Source: Lachnospiraceae bacterium
GTDB taxonomy: Bacteria > Bacillota > Clostridia > Lachnospirales > Lachnospiraceae
Length of the DNA stretch: 64,000 bases
Assembly: GCA_015056915.1 (NCBI GenBank)
Contig: SVFK01000006.1
Coordinates: forward strand, 1-64,000
Direction: 5' to 3'
In this document: positions 29,840-43,219 of the stretch, piece after piece
Position numbering within the stretch: position 1 is the first letter of the stretch
Layout: each line of letters begins with the position of its first letter
The notes under the pieces: generated by a model
Told to the model about the DNA's origin: nothing
Seen by the model: only the letters and a program-made list of their open reading frames with translations
Database searches by the model: none
Position numbers and translations under genes: made by a program

Positions 29840-30904
29840 ATGGATACAGAAATTATTAAGATTGCAGACAGTGGTGACTTATCGGAGGCGGACGATGCCA
29901 AGCTGCGGGCTGCGGGTGAAATTGTGCGGCAGGGTGGTTTGGTGGCTTTCCCTACGGAGACGGTATATGGCTTGGGCGGAGATGCTTTGAATAAAGAATC
30001 CTCTCATAAAATATATGCGGCGAAGGGACGTCCCTCTGACAATCCACTGATTGTTCATATCTGTGAATTTGAAGACATATACCCCATTGTGAGGGAAGTG
30101 CCGGAGGATGCAAAGAGGATAGCGCAAGCGTTCTGGCCGGGTCCCCTTACCATGATTTTACCAAAGTCGGATAAGGTTCCTTCCGAGACGACGGGGGGAT
30201 TGGATACGGTGGCTGTGCGCATGCCGGCGCATCCGGTGGCGCAGAGGTTGATTGCCTATAGCGGCGGTTATGTGGCAGCACCAAGTGCCAATACTTCAGG
30301 AAAACCAAGTCCTACGGTTGCCAAATATGTAGTGGAAGATATGCATGGGAAAATAGACGTTATTATTGATGGCGGAGAAGTGGGAATCGGACTGGAATCC
30401 ACTATTATTGATTTGACGGTATCGCCTCCTATGGTATTGCGCCCCGGCTATATAACCCGAGAAAAGCTGGCAGAGGTGCTTGGACAGGTTGAGAGTGATG
30501 TGACAATCTTAAGGGAAGATAGCGGTCAGGCACCCAAAGCCCCCGGTATGAAATACAGACATTATGCACCGAAGGGGGAACTGACTATTGTACAGGGTGA
30601 AGCCCGGAAGGTGATGGAATATATTAATGATTGTTCGGCAGAGGATAGAGAAGCCGGACAAAGAGTTGGTGTGATTGCCACGGCAGAAATGAAAGAACAC
30701 TATTGTGCTGATGTGGTGAAAAGTGTGGGAAGTCGAAAGGATGAAGAGAGCATTGCCAGACACCTTTATACCATATTGAGAGAATTTGATGATGAAGGCG
30801 TTACCAGAATTTATTCCGAGGGCTTTGTGGCGGAAGGTTTTGGACAGGCCATCATGAACAGATTATTAAAGGCAGCAGGACATAGTGTTGTAGAGTTGAA
30901 ATAG
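29840..30904 (+). CDS. L-threonylcarbamoyladenylate synthase (Sua5/YwlC)
   Basis: GGLVAFPTETVYGLGGDALN...AKGRPSDNPL...APSANTSGKPSPT; C-terminal Sua5 domain. Confidence 0.95.
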   Translation: MDTEIIKIADSGDLSEADDAKLRAAGEIVRQGGLVAFPTETVYGLGGDALNKESSHKIYAAKGRPSDNPLIVHICEFEDIYPIVREVPEDAKRIAQAFWPGPLTMILPKSDKVPSETTGGLDTVAVRMPAHPVAQRLIAYSGGYVAAPSANTSGKPSPTVAKYVVEDMHGKIDVIIDGGEVGIGLESTIIDLTVSPPMVLRPGYITREKLAEVLGQVESDVTILREDSGQAPKAPGMKYRHYAPKGELTIVQGEARKVMEYINDCSAEDREAGQRVGVIATAEMKEHYCADVVKSVGSRKDEESIARHLYTILREFDDEGVTRIYSEGFVAEGFGQAIMNRLLKAAGHSVVELK

Positions 30905-30942
30905 TTATTAAAAATAAAAATGATATATAAGGAGGTAGCATT

Positions 30943-31368
30943 ATGATAGCAATCGGAAGTGATCATGGTGGATTTGATTTAAAGGAAAAGGTGGTTGAAT
31001 ATTTAAAAAGCCATAATATTCCTTATAAGGATATGGGTTGCAACAGCAAGGACAGCTGTGACTATCCGGTATTTGGACGCGCGGTGGCACAGGCTGTAGC
31101 ATCCGGAGAGTGCGAGAAGGGAATTGTAATCTGTACCACCGGAATCGGCATCAGCATTACAGCCAATAAGGTTAAGGGAATTCGCTGCGCATTGTGCGCA
31201 GATACCTTGTCTGCAAAGCTGACCCGTCTCCATAATAATGCCAATGTTCTGGCTATGGGAGCCGGTATTGTGGGCGATAATCTGGGAATAGAAATCGTAG
31301 ACACCTTCCTGAATACAGAATTTTCGGGAGAGGAAAGACATCAGCGCAGAGTGGATTTGATTGAGTAG
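30943..31368 (+). CDS. rpiB: Ribose 5-phosphate isomerase B
   Basis: [17 protein letters not shown]...[26 protein letters not shown]. Confidence 0.95.
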   Translation: MIAIGSDHGGFDLKEKVVEYLKSHNIPYKDMGCNSKDSCDYPVFGRAVAQAVASGECEKGIVICTTGIGISITANKVKGIRCALCADTLSAKLTRLHNNANVLAMGAGIVGDNLGIEIVDTFLNTEFSGEERHQRRVDLIE

Positions 31369-31379
31369 GAGGAAATCTT

Positions 31380-32009
31380 ATGGCAAAAGTAGTGGTTATG
31401 AATCATCCCTTGATTCAGCATAAAATCGGTTTTATTCGGAGAAAGGACACCGGAACCAAGGATTTCAGACAGACCATCAGTGAGATTGCAATGCTGATTT
31501 GCTATGAAGCCACCAGAGATTTGAAACTGGATGAGGTTGAGATAGAGACACCTATCTGCACTACAAAGGCAAAGGAATTAAAGGGTAAGAAAATGGCTAT
31601 TGTTCCTATTCTTAGAGCCGGACTTGGCATGGTGGACGGTGTGTTGAATTTGATTCCGGCAGCAAAGGTGGGGCATATCGGTCTGTACCGTGATCCGGAT
31701 ACCTTAAAGCCGGTAGAATATTATTGCAAATTACCTGCGGATTGCGCAGAAAGAGAAGTGTTTGTGGTGGACCCCATGCTGGCAACAGGCGGTTCCTCTG
31801 TGGCTGCTATCCAGATGCTGAAGGACAAGGGGTGTAAGAACATTCACTTTATGTGCATTATTGCGGCGCCGGAAGGTGTAAAGGCTATGGAGGAAGCTCA
31901 TCCCGATGTGGACATGTATATCGGTGCCATGGATGAGAAGCTGAATGACCATGGTTATATTGTTCCGGGTCTGGGAGATGCCGGTGATCGTATTTTCGGT
32001 ACGAAGTAG
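31380..32009 (+). CDS. upp: Uracil phosphoribosyltransferase
   Basis: [24 protein letters not shown]...[16 protein letters not shown]. Confidence 0.96.
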   Translation: MAKVVVMNHPLIQHKIGFIRRKDTGTKDFRQTISEIAMLICYEATRDLKLDEVEIETPICTTKAKELKGKKMAIVPILRAGLGMVDGVLNLIPAAKVGHIGLYRDPDTLKPVEYYCKLPADCAEREVFVVDPMLATGGSSVAAIQMLKDKGCKNIHFMCIIAAPEGVKAMEEAHPDVDMYIGAMDEKLNDHGYIVPGLGDAGDRIFGTK

Positions 32010-32024
32010 GAGAGGGATAAGCTT

Positions 32025-32525
32025 ATGGATATGAAACCAAAGAGCGCAAAGCGCAGGGACTATATCAGTTGGGATGAGTATTTTATGGGAGTTGCACATT
32101 TGGCAGGGATGCGCTCCAAGGACCCCAATACACAGGTGGGTGCCTGTATTGTCAGCGACAATCATAAAATATTATCTATGGGGTATAATGGTTTTCCGCA
32201 GGGATGTTCCGATGATGATTTTCCTTGGGATAGAGAAGGAGAAGTACTGGACACCAAATATCCTTTTGTAACGCACAGTGAACTGAATGCTATATTAAAT
32301 TATCGTGGAGGTTCATTAGAGGGAACCAAGCTGTATGTCTCTTTGTTCCCGTGTAATGAATGCGCAAAGGCAATTATACAGGCCGGCATCAAAACAGTAG
32401 TGTATGCCAGTGATAAATACGATGGTACGCCAATGAATATTGCATCCAAGAGAATGTTTGATGCGGCAGGAGTGCAGTATATTTTATACCAGAAATCAGG
32501 AAGAGATATACATATTGAGGTGTAA
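32025..32525 (+). CDS. comEB: dCMP deaminase family protein
   Basis: DPNTQVGACIVSDN...HSELNAIL...FPCNECAKAIIQAG zinc deaminase motif. Confidence 0.9.
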   Translation: MDMKPKSAKRRDYISWDEYFMGVAHLAGMRSKDPNTQVGACIVSDNHKILSMGYNGFPQGCSDDDFPWDREGEVLDTKYPFVTHSELNAILNYRGGSLEGTKLYVSLFPCNECAKAIIQAGIKTVVYASDKYDGTPMNIASKRMFDAAGVQYILYQKSGRDIHIEV

Positions 32526-32575
32526 CAGGCAATAACAGAAGCTGCAAAGTATCGGCAATAGGAGAGGATTTGTAA

Positions 32576-33736
32576 TTGAAGGTTTTACGTAAGATGGTGG
32601 CTGTGTGTATGGTTACGATTATGGTGGGTTTGCTATCGGCGGATTGCATAGTGGCGACAGCAACTTCTACCATGCAACAGATTCAACAGCAGGAACAGCA
32701 GAAAAACGAGCTGGAGAATCAGTTGAGCCAGACACAGGAGAACTTAGAGGACCTAAAGGGGGAACACAGTACCCTGAAGGGAGAACTGAATAATCTGAAT
32801 ACACAGCTGACAGAAGTAAGCGAGAATCTTGCCTCCCTTGAACAGCAGATTGCAGATAAGGAGCAGGAGATTTCCGATACGCAGGAAAGTCTGGCGGAGG
32901 CGAAGGCTACTGAAAGCTGGCAATACGACAGCATGGTAATACGCGTGCAGTCCATGTATGAGATGAATGAAAGTAGCTATGTCAATGCTATTTTGAGCAA
33001 GGGAAGCTTTGATGAGATGCTTAATGCGGCAGACTTTTTTGAACAGATAGCAGCATATGACAAGCTGAAGCTGGAAGAGTTTAAAGAGAACCGTAGGCTG
33101 ATAGAAGAGCAGGAGGCGTGTCTTCAGAACGAGAAGATAGAATTGGACAACCTGTTGGTGGCTGCGGAGGCTGAAAAGAGCAAGGTATCAGGGCTGATTA
33201 GTCAGACCTCCAATACCATGGCACAATATGCGGAACAGATATCTGATGCGGAACAACAGGCATTGGCATATGAGGCTGAGATTAAGAAGGCTGAAGAAAA
33301 TCTGGATACGCTGAGAAAGAAGCTGGCAGAAGAAATGGCATTGTCCCAGACGGCAGCCAATTCTACCTGGCGGGATATTTCCGAGGTGAGCTTTGCAGAA
33401 GGAGACAGATATCTGCTTGCTAATCTCATCTACTGTGAGGCGGGCGGAGAGCCCTATGCCGGGCAGGTGGCTGTAGGTAGCGTGGTAATCAATCGTGTGT
33501 TAAGCTCGGTATTCCCGGATACGGTGGTAGGAGTCATCTATCAGAGACGCCAATTCTCGCCTGTAGCCAGTGGAAGACTTGAATTGGCACTTGGAGCCAA
33601 CAAAGCAACGGAAAGCTGCTATCGGGCTGCGGATGAGGCGATGTCAGGAGTGACCAACGTGGGCAACTGCGTTTTCTTTAGAACGCCCATTGAGGGTCTG
33701 ACCGGTATTAATATCGGCGGACATGTCTTCTACTAA
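32576..33736 (+). CDS. Secreted coiled-coil protein with C-terminal SleB-type cell wall hydrolase domain
   Basis: TTG start after AGGAGAGG; long coiled coil; LANLIYCEAGGEPYAGQVAVGSVVINRVLS... Confidence 0.9.
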   Translation: MKVLRKMVAVCMVTIMVGLLSADCIVATATSTMQQIQQQEQQKNELENQLSQTQENLEDLKGEHSTLKGELNNLNTQLTEVSENLASLEQQIADKEQEISDTQESLAEAKATESWQYDSMVIRVQSMYEMNESSYVNAILSKGSFDEMLNAADFFEQIAAYDKLKLEEFKENRRLIEEQEACLQNEKIELDNLLVAAEAEKSKVSGLISQTSNTMAQYAEQISDAEQQALAYEAEIKKAEENLDTLRKKLAEEMALSQTAANSTWRDISEVSFAEGDRYLLANLIYCEAGGEPYAGQVAVGSVVINRVLSSVFPDTVVGVIYQRRQFSPVASGRLELALGANKATESCYRAADEAMSGVTNVGNCVFFRTPIEGLTGINIGGHVFY

Positions 33737-33804
33737 GAGGTATGGTTGGCTGTTTTATTGTAAAGTTAATTTTTTCACACCTAGGTGGAACGGTCACCTG
33801 CACA

Positions 33805-33832
33805 AAAAATAGAGGCATATGCCTCTATTTTT
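33805..33832. terminator. Terminator (perfect palindrome)
   Basis: AAAAATAGAGGCAT/ATGCCTCTATTTTT. Confidence 0.8.
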
Positions 33833-33968
33833 GTCCCAGCTCATAAAAAGCACGAACGGTCGTAAATTCCAAAGTTACGCACATTTAGAAATTCCATCAT
33901 TTGTTTCGCAACCAGGTGCATGGGAATTACCTTTACAATAAAACGGTTTGCACCATGCCATTGTGTGG

Positions 33969-35003
33969 CTACAGTCCCATTTTTTCTAAGTGATCCTGTA
34001 AGCGGTCAAATTTATCGCGGTATATCAAGGTGAGTAGGTTATTTAACTGGCGTAGGCATTGACTTAACTGTTCGGCAGTTATCAATTCTTTGTCAAAGGC
34101 CTCTGCAAGCTCATCCAAATCCACTACCTGCACGGTGCCATCGGGATAAATGATGACATCTGCCAACAAATCTGTGACGGTTAAGGTGTTTTCGGTCTCA
34201 TTATAATCATAATCCACCACATCACAATACCAATAAAGAAGCGAATTGTCATGGCGATAAAATTTGCTGATTTTGATGCCTTCCTTCAAAAAATAGCAGG
34301 AACAGCCGTGGGAAAAGGTGGTCTTGGGGTTTAAAGTGTTCCATTTGGTGATAATCACTGTGTCGCTCTGCTCCATAATCTGGTCATCCTTAAGAAGGAT
34401 GCATTCTGCGGGAATCAGGCGCTTTCTGTATAGCTTAAGGGGTTTCATAGTTACTCCTTTCTGCCGGATGGGCATGTAAGCTGTGGGAATGGGATGAAGG
34501 GCTGCGGTGGTATGGTGTGGGGGCAAAGCTCCTTTTCCATCCATATCATACCATTTCCCCTGTTTATACCCGGAGGCGTGAAAATGGGCTACCGTTTGAT
34601 AGTCAAAATGCTCGTGAAAAGCAATGCTTTCAGGGTTGGGATAGGCTATGCAGGCACAGAGATTGCAAATGTGTTGTTGCTTCAGAGTATCCTCCAGAGT
34701 GCTGTATAATGCCTTGCCGATGCCGTTTCCATGAATATCCTCCCTGACATAAATGGAGGTTTCCACGGACCAGCTGTAGGCGGCACGTGTTTTGAAATCT
34801 GAGGCATAGGTATAACCTAAGATGTCACCCTTTTCTTCTGCCACAAAAAATGGATATTTCTGCAAAGTATTTTGGATGCGTGCAGTAAATTCCTCGAAAG
34901 TGGGTACGCTATATTCAAAAGTGACGGCTGTATTTTTTACGTAATATGCATAAATTTTTAAAAGGGCGGAAGCGTCCGCGAGGGTAGCAATTCGGATGTT
35001 CAT
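33969..35003 (-). CDS. GNAT acetyltransferase fused in frame to DUF402 domain; fusion probably caused by a frameshift
   Basis: N-terminal PAT-like GNAT (SIYVREDIHGNGIGKALYSTLED); C-terminal DUF402 from MKPLKLYRKRLIPAECI (33969-34448) with its own SD AGAAAGGAG. Confidence 0.8.
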   Translation of the reverse strand: MNIRIATLADASALLKIYAYYVKNTAVTFEYSVPTFEEFTARIQNTLQKYPFFVAEEKGDILGYTYASDFKTRAAYSWSVETSIYVREDIHGNGIGKALYSTLEDTLKQQHICNLCACIAYPNPESIAFHEHFDYQTVAHFHASGYKQGKWYDMDGKGALPPHHTTAALHPIPTAYMPIRQKGVTMKPLKLYRKRLIPAECILLKDDQIMEQSDTVIITKWNTLNPKTTFSHGCSCYFLKEGIKISKFYRHDNSLLYWYCDVVDYDYNETENTLTVTDLLADVIIYPDGTVQVVDLDELAEAFDKELITAEQLSQCLRQLNNLLTLIYRDKFDRLQDHLEKMGL

Positions 35004-35132
35004 GATAGATTTTGTCCTTGTTCTGATGTCTGATGTTAATTCTTTGTTAAAATACTACAGCGGACGGTGATAGGAGTCAATGAAATTTTTGCGCATATTT
35101 GCAAATTTTTACTAATATGGGTGGGGTTTCCC

Positions 35133-35161
35133 TAGACATTTGCCAAGAATTTCGATATAAT
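35133..35161 (+). promoter_or_regulatory. Predicted promoter of the atp operon
   Basis: TAGACA (35133-35138), 17-bp spacer, TATAAT (35156-35161). Confidence 0.7.
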
Positions 35162-35176
35162 CTAACATAGGTTGTT

Positions 35177-35494
35177 TTGGTTACAATTTGCAGAAAAGAA
35201 GGTGTTGTGGTGTCCGGAAATCACAAAAAGCATTATACCAAAAGTGTATATCGTTCCCTTGTGCTGATTACACAATTTGGACTTAATATGCTGGTCCCTA
35301 TCTGCCTGATGTCAATATTAGGAATATATCTTGATAAAAGGTTTGACACTTCTTTTTTGATGATTCTTGGGTTTTTTATAGGGGCATTGGCAGGAGGACA
35401 GAATGTTTTCCGCCTGGCAAGCAAAGTATATGGTAATTCCGAAAAGAGTGACCGCGGTGCGACTGAAAACTCGAGGAAACAGTCCGGAAAGTGA
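35177..35494 (+). CDS. AtpZ/AtpI-like small membrane protein
   Basis: Two TM helices, MSILGIYLDKRFDTSFLMILGFFIGALAGGQNVFRL; first gene of atp operon. Confidence 0.75.
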   Translation: MVTICRKEGVVVSGNHKKHYTKSVYRSLVLITQFGLNMLVPICLMSILGIYLDKRFDTSFLMILGFFIGALAGGQNVFRLASKVYGNSEKSDRGATENSRKQSGK

Positions 35495-35967
35495 GCTTGA
35501 AAGTGAAGATATTAGAAATATTAAAGCAGAAAAACAGGACACTTTTAGAAATGTATCTGGGAATGATTTTTTTCGGACTCATCTTCCAGATAGTAGGAGT
35601 ATTACTTGTTCAGGACCGGCTTCGCTATTCGGTAAGTCTGTGGTTTGGTATCCTGATGGCAGCAGTCAGTACGATGCATTTGTATCGGACGTTGGACAGA
35701 GCACTTGACTTTGAGGAAAAGACAGCTTCCAAGATGATTTTTCGTGGATACCTGATACGCTATGTGGCGGTTGCACTGATTTTGCTGATTGCCATGTTGA
35801 CTGATACCCTGAATCCGCTAGTGTTGTTTTTGGGGTATATGAGCTTGAAGGTAACGGCGCTCATTCAGCCGATTACTCATAAATTATGTAATAAACTGTT
35901 CCATGAGACAGATCCTGTGGCACAGCCGTTGCCGGAGGATGAATCGGAACAGATATCAAATGAATAA
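35491..35967 (+). CDS. ATP synthase subunit I-like membrane protein
   Basis: Four TM helices, position directly upstream of atpB, 4-nt overlap with previous ORF. Confidence 0.7.
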   Translation: MSLKVKILEILKQKNRTLLEMYLGMIFFGLIFQIVGVLLVQDRLRYSVSLWFGILMAAVSTMHLYRTLDRALDFEEKTASKMIFRGYLIRYVAVALILLIAMLTDTLNPLVLFLGYMSLKVTALIQPITHKLCNKLFHETDPVAQPLPEDESEQISNE

Positions 35968-35979
35968 GGAGGTGAAATT

Positions 35980-36714
35980 ATGGGACATGGAATTTTGTTA
36001 TCCGGCACTGAGAGCAATATTGACTTTATGATTCATGGAGTCTGTAAGTATTCCTTTTTTGGTCACGAGGTGTGGATAACAACGACACATGTGTGTATTC
36101 TGATTATCATGTTGATTCTCATCGGCTTTGCCATTGCAGCTAATCGTGCAATAGCCAAGGCCAGTGAAGTGCCGACGGGCTTTCAGAACGTTGTTGAGCT
36201 GATTGTGGAAAAGCTTGATGGTGTGGTGGATGGACCAATGGGGAAAAGTGCTCCGAAGTTTTATAACTACATTGGTACAATCTTTATCTTCATTCTTGTC
36301 AGCAACATATCGGGTCTGTTGGGCTTGAGACCGCCTACAGCCGATTACGGTGTGACACTTCCGCTGGGTATTCTGACCTTTGTGATGATTCATTTTAACA
36401 AGTTCAGATACCAGAAGCCAAAGGATATTTGGGCAGGCATGTGTTCGCCACTGCCGCCATGGCTGCCAATCTGGTTGCCCATAAACCTGATCAGTGATAT
36501 TGCGGTGCCGATTTCCCTTTCCCTGCGTCTTTTTGCCAACATTCTATCCGGTACGGTTATGATGACACTGATTTACGGATTGTTGGGATGGATTGCAACG
36601 GCATGGCCGGCGGCATTGCATGTATACTTTGACTTGTTCTCCGGAGCGATTCAAACATACGTATTCTGTATGCTGACAATGACATACATTTCAGACGCGC
36701 GTGGTGATAACTAA
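35980..36714 (+). CDS. atpB: ATP synthase subunit a
   Basis: ISLSLRLFANILSGTVMMTLIYGL conserved Arg helix. Confidence 0.96.
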   Translation: MGHGILLSGTESNIDFMIHGVCKYSFFGHEVWITTTHVCILIIMLILIGFAIAANRAIAKASEVPTGFQNVVELIVEKLDGVVDGPMGKSAPKFYNYIGTIFIFILVSNISGLLGLRPPTADYGVTLPLGILTFVMIHFNKFRYQKPKDIWAGMCSPLPPWLPIWLPINLISDIAVPISLSLRLFANILSGTVMMTLIYGLLGWIATAWPAALHVYFDLFSGAIQTYVFCMLTMTYISDARGDN

Positions 36715-36790
36715 AAAAGCAGAGGTTATTTTCACGACTCAAAATGGTAATACAATTTAACAATTTTATAAAATAAGGTGTTATACCTAA

Positions 36791-37060
<270 letters not shown>

Positions 37061-37108
37061 GATAAGGGACACATCATGTCTTTATTTATGGTAGAAAGGA
37101 GGTAAAGA

Positions 37109-37638
37109 ATGATACTTTTAACAGGGGGCGAGTCCATGGAGAGATTGTTTGACCTGGACATGCAGCTGGTAGCTGATTCCTGCCTGACTATTATTGCTGT
37201 TACCGTTCTGTTCCTGGTAATGAGCTACTTCCTGTTTAATCCTGCCAGAAAGCTGTTAAATGACCGTAAGGAGAAAATCCGCGGAGAGCTGGAAGAGGCA
37301 AAGGAGAATCAGGAAACAGCAGCGAACCTGAAAGCAGAATATGAAAGCAAACTGAAGGAGATTGACAAGGAGGCGGAAAGCATCTTGAGTGATGCCCGTA
37401 AGCGTGCCCTTGCCAATGAAAATCAGATTATTGCCCAGGCAAAGGAAGAGGCTAACCGTATTATTGAGAGAGCACGTGTAGAAGCGCAGCTTGAGAAGCA
37501 GAAGATGTCCGACGAAGTGAAGAAGGAAATTATCAACGTGGCATCTATGATGGCTGAGAAGGCGGTAAAGGCTTCTATCGATATGACAGTACAGAATCAG
37601 TTGATAGATGATACTCTGAAAGAAATGGGTGATGACAC

Positions 37639-37651
<13 letters not shown>
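37109..37651 (+). CDS. atpF: ATP synthase subunit b
   Basis: N-terminal TM, LLNDRKEKIRGELEEAKENQETAANLKAEYESKL coiled coil; SD AGGAGG. Confidence 0.93.
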
Positions 37652-39724
<2,073 letters not shown>

Positions 39725-39804
39725 AAAATGCGAAAGGTGATTCAGGATCTGCCTGATGTGTAGATTGTGAATTACCTGTATCGTTTATGATGGAGGCTTT
39801 AAAT

Positions 39805-40668
39805 ATGGCATCAATGCGTGATATAAAGCGCCGGAAGAGTAGTATTCAGGGTACTCAGCAGATTACCAAGGCCATGAAGCTCGTCTCTACCGTAAAGCTG
39901 CAGCGTGCAAGGGCAAATGCGGAACGCTCCAAATCATATTTTGACTGCATGTTCCGGACGGTGAACAGTATTCTTTCCCGTGTGGGTCATGTGGAGCACA
40001 AGTATCTGCTCCCCGGTAATTCGCAGAAAAAAGCGGTGATAGTAATTACCTCCAATCGTGGACTGGCAGGCGGCTACAATTCTAACGTTGTAAAGCTGGT
40101 TACCAGACATGAAAGCTGGAACAAAGAGGATATCGTTGTGTACGCTATCGGTAATAAGGGAAGGGAAGCTCTGGCAAGAAACGGCTACGAGATAAAAGAG
40201 GTGCTTTCCGAGGTTGTGGAAGAGCCTGCCTATACAGATGCGATGCTGTTGTCGCAGCGTCTGCTGAAGGCCTTTGCGGAGGATGAAATAGGTGAGATTT
40301 ATCTTGCATACACTTCCTTTAAAAATACGGTGAGTCATGAACCGAAGCTGTTGAAGCTGTTGCCTGTAGAATTTGAGGAGCAGTCCGCGGAGGAAGCTAA
40401 GGAACAGAATTCTATTATGAATTTTGAGCCCGAGGACGTAGAGGCTTTGGATATGATTGTTCCGAAATACATTACCAGCTTAATCTACGGAGCATTGACA
40501 GAGGCAGTTGCCAGTGAAAACGGTGCACGTATGCAGGCGATGGATAGTGCGACCAGCAATGCTGAGGAAATGATAAGCGATTTGGCGCTGAAATATAACA
40601 GAGCAAGACAGGGCTCTATTACACAGGAATTGACCGAGATTATTGCAGGTGCGGAAGCACTTGGCTAG
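39805..40668 (+). CDS. atpG: ATP synthase subunit gamma
   Basis: MASMRDIKRRKSSIQGTQQITKAMKLVSTVKL...SEEMISDLALKYNRARQGSITQELTEI-type C-terminus. Confidence 0.97.
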   Translation: MASMRDIKRRKSSIQGTQQITKAMKLVSTVKLQRARANAERSKSYFDCMFRTVNSILSRVGHVEHKYLLPGNSQKKAVIVITSNRGLAGGYNSNVVKLVTRHESWNKEDIVVYAIGNKGREALARNGYEIKEVLSEVVEEPAYTDAMLLSQRLLKAFAEDEIGEIYLAYTSFKNTVSHEPKLLKLLPVEFEEQSAEEAKEQNSIMNFEPEDVEALDMIVPKYITSLIYGALTEAVASENGARMQAMDSATSNAEEMISDLALKYNRARQGSITQELTEIIAGAEALG

Positions 40669-40703
40669 CAATCATTCTTGTGCTTGTATGACAGAAATGT
40701 TGA

Positions 40704-42131
<1,428 letters not shown>

Positions 42132-42181
42132 CATAGATGGGCATCTGCGTTGTGTAGATGCGGAAAGGCGTGGAAAGTAAT

Positions 42182-42586
42182 ATGGCAGAAAACAAGAGCT
42201 TTCAGCTTCGCATTATAACACCGGACAGAGTGTTTTATGAGGGCGAGGTTGATATGGTGGAATTTAATACCACAGAAGGCGAAATCGGTGTTTTGCCGGG
42301 ACATATTCCACTGACAGTAATTATTAAACCGGGCATTCTGCATATTTATGAAGCAGAAGCAGAGAAACACGCAGCACTTCATTCAGGATTTGCTGAGGTT
42401 TTGCCGGAGAGTGTTACCATCTTGGCAGAAATCGTAGAATGGCCGGAAGAAATTGATGAGCATCGTGCGGAAGAAGCACTTCATCGTGCTGAGGAAAGAC
42501 TTCGCAGCCGTACACCTGAGACAGATATTGCAAGAGCAGAGACAGCACTTCTGCGTGCAATGGCTCGTATTGAGGTGTTGAGGTAA
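42182..42586 (+). CDS. atpC: ATP synthase subunit epsilon
   Basis: LRIITPDRVFYEGEVDMVEFNTTEGEIGVLPGHIPLT. Confidence 0.95.
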   Translation: MAENKSFQLRIITPDRVFYEGEVDMVEFNTTEGEIGVLPGHIPLTVIIKPGILHIYEAEAEKHAALHSGFAEVLPESVTILAEIVEWPEEIDEHRAEEALHRAEERLRSRTPETDIARAETALLRAMARIEVLR

Positions 42587-42617
42587 GGCTCCAAGAACAA
42601 AATAATAATGTTACATG

Positions 42618-42710
42618 ATAAGTTTCGGATTCACAAGACACGCATAGCGCGCATAGGTTATAGAAAAGTATCTATGAGGCACTGTGTATGGATTGGAATC
42701 CGAAACTTAT
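42618..42710 (+). repeat. Perfect 15-bp inverted repeat spanning a leader and the start of the following ORF
   Basis: ATAAGTTTCGGATTC (42618-42632) and GAATCCGAAACTTAT (42696-42710); ATG of ORF at 42688. Confidence 0.9.
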
Positions 42711-43107
42711 TTCTTCCTATCCGGGAAATGTACCGTTGCCTTTTTTTATGGCACATCCCGGGTATTTGGGAGCAGAGCAGGAAAAGGTGTTGCTTCAGGA
42801 TTTGGAATATTTACAGCAAACCTATCCTAATGAGGTAAAGCGCTATATGCGCAAGGTGGCTGAAATTTTGGACAAATTCGATTATGAGGGCAGCATGATT
42901 TACGATGAATATCCGGACAGATACTGTTTGCAGAGGCTTGCAGGGACAATTGTTCAGATATTGAAGAGAGAAGAAAAGGAGCTACCTGAAGAAAAACGTA
43001 CAACCGAAGATAAGTGGATGTGGTTGGAGGATATGATGCAGGTGCTTTTGTGCAATGAGATTTACAAGCGCAGACACGGTGGGCGCAGAGGTTTCTTAAA
43101 ATTTTAG
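42688..43107 (+). CDS. Protein of unknown function (139 aa)
   Basis: ORF with GAGG eight bases upstream of ATG; MDWNPKLISSYPGNVPLPFFMAHPGYLG. Confidence 0.7.
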   Translation: MDWNPKLISSYPGNVPLPFFMAHPGYLGAEQEKVLLQDLEYLQQTYPNEVKRYMRKVAEILDKFDYEGSMIYDEYPDRYCLQRLAGTIVQILKREEKELPEEKRTTEDKWMWLEDMMQVLLCNEIYKRRHGGRRGFLKF

Positions 43108-43123
43108 TTGTGAAAATGCGATA

Positions 43124-43177
43124 AAGTTATTACAATAGAAACAGGCTTAGGCTATGAGTATTGTAATAACTTTTTTT
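43124..43177 (+). terminator. Terminator
   Basis: AAGTTATTACAAT-23 nt-ATTGTAATAACTT followed by TTTTT. Confidence 0.8.
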
Positions 43178-43219
43178 GCGAGGAATTGTAATAAACACAT
43201 TACAAGAGTGTGAATCAAT

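Noticed and set aside
43124-43200. Repeated TTGTAATAA/ATTACAA motifs as a regulator binding array
   Set aside because: The main pair is explained by the terminator stem; the remaining copies are short AT-rich matches.
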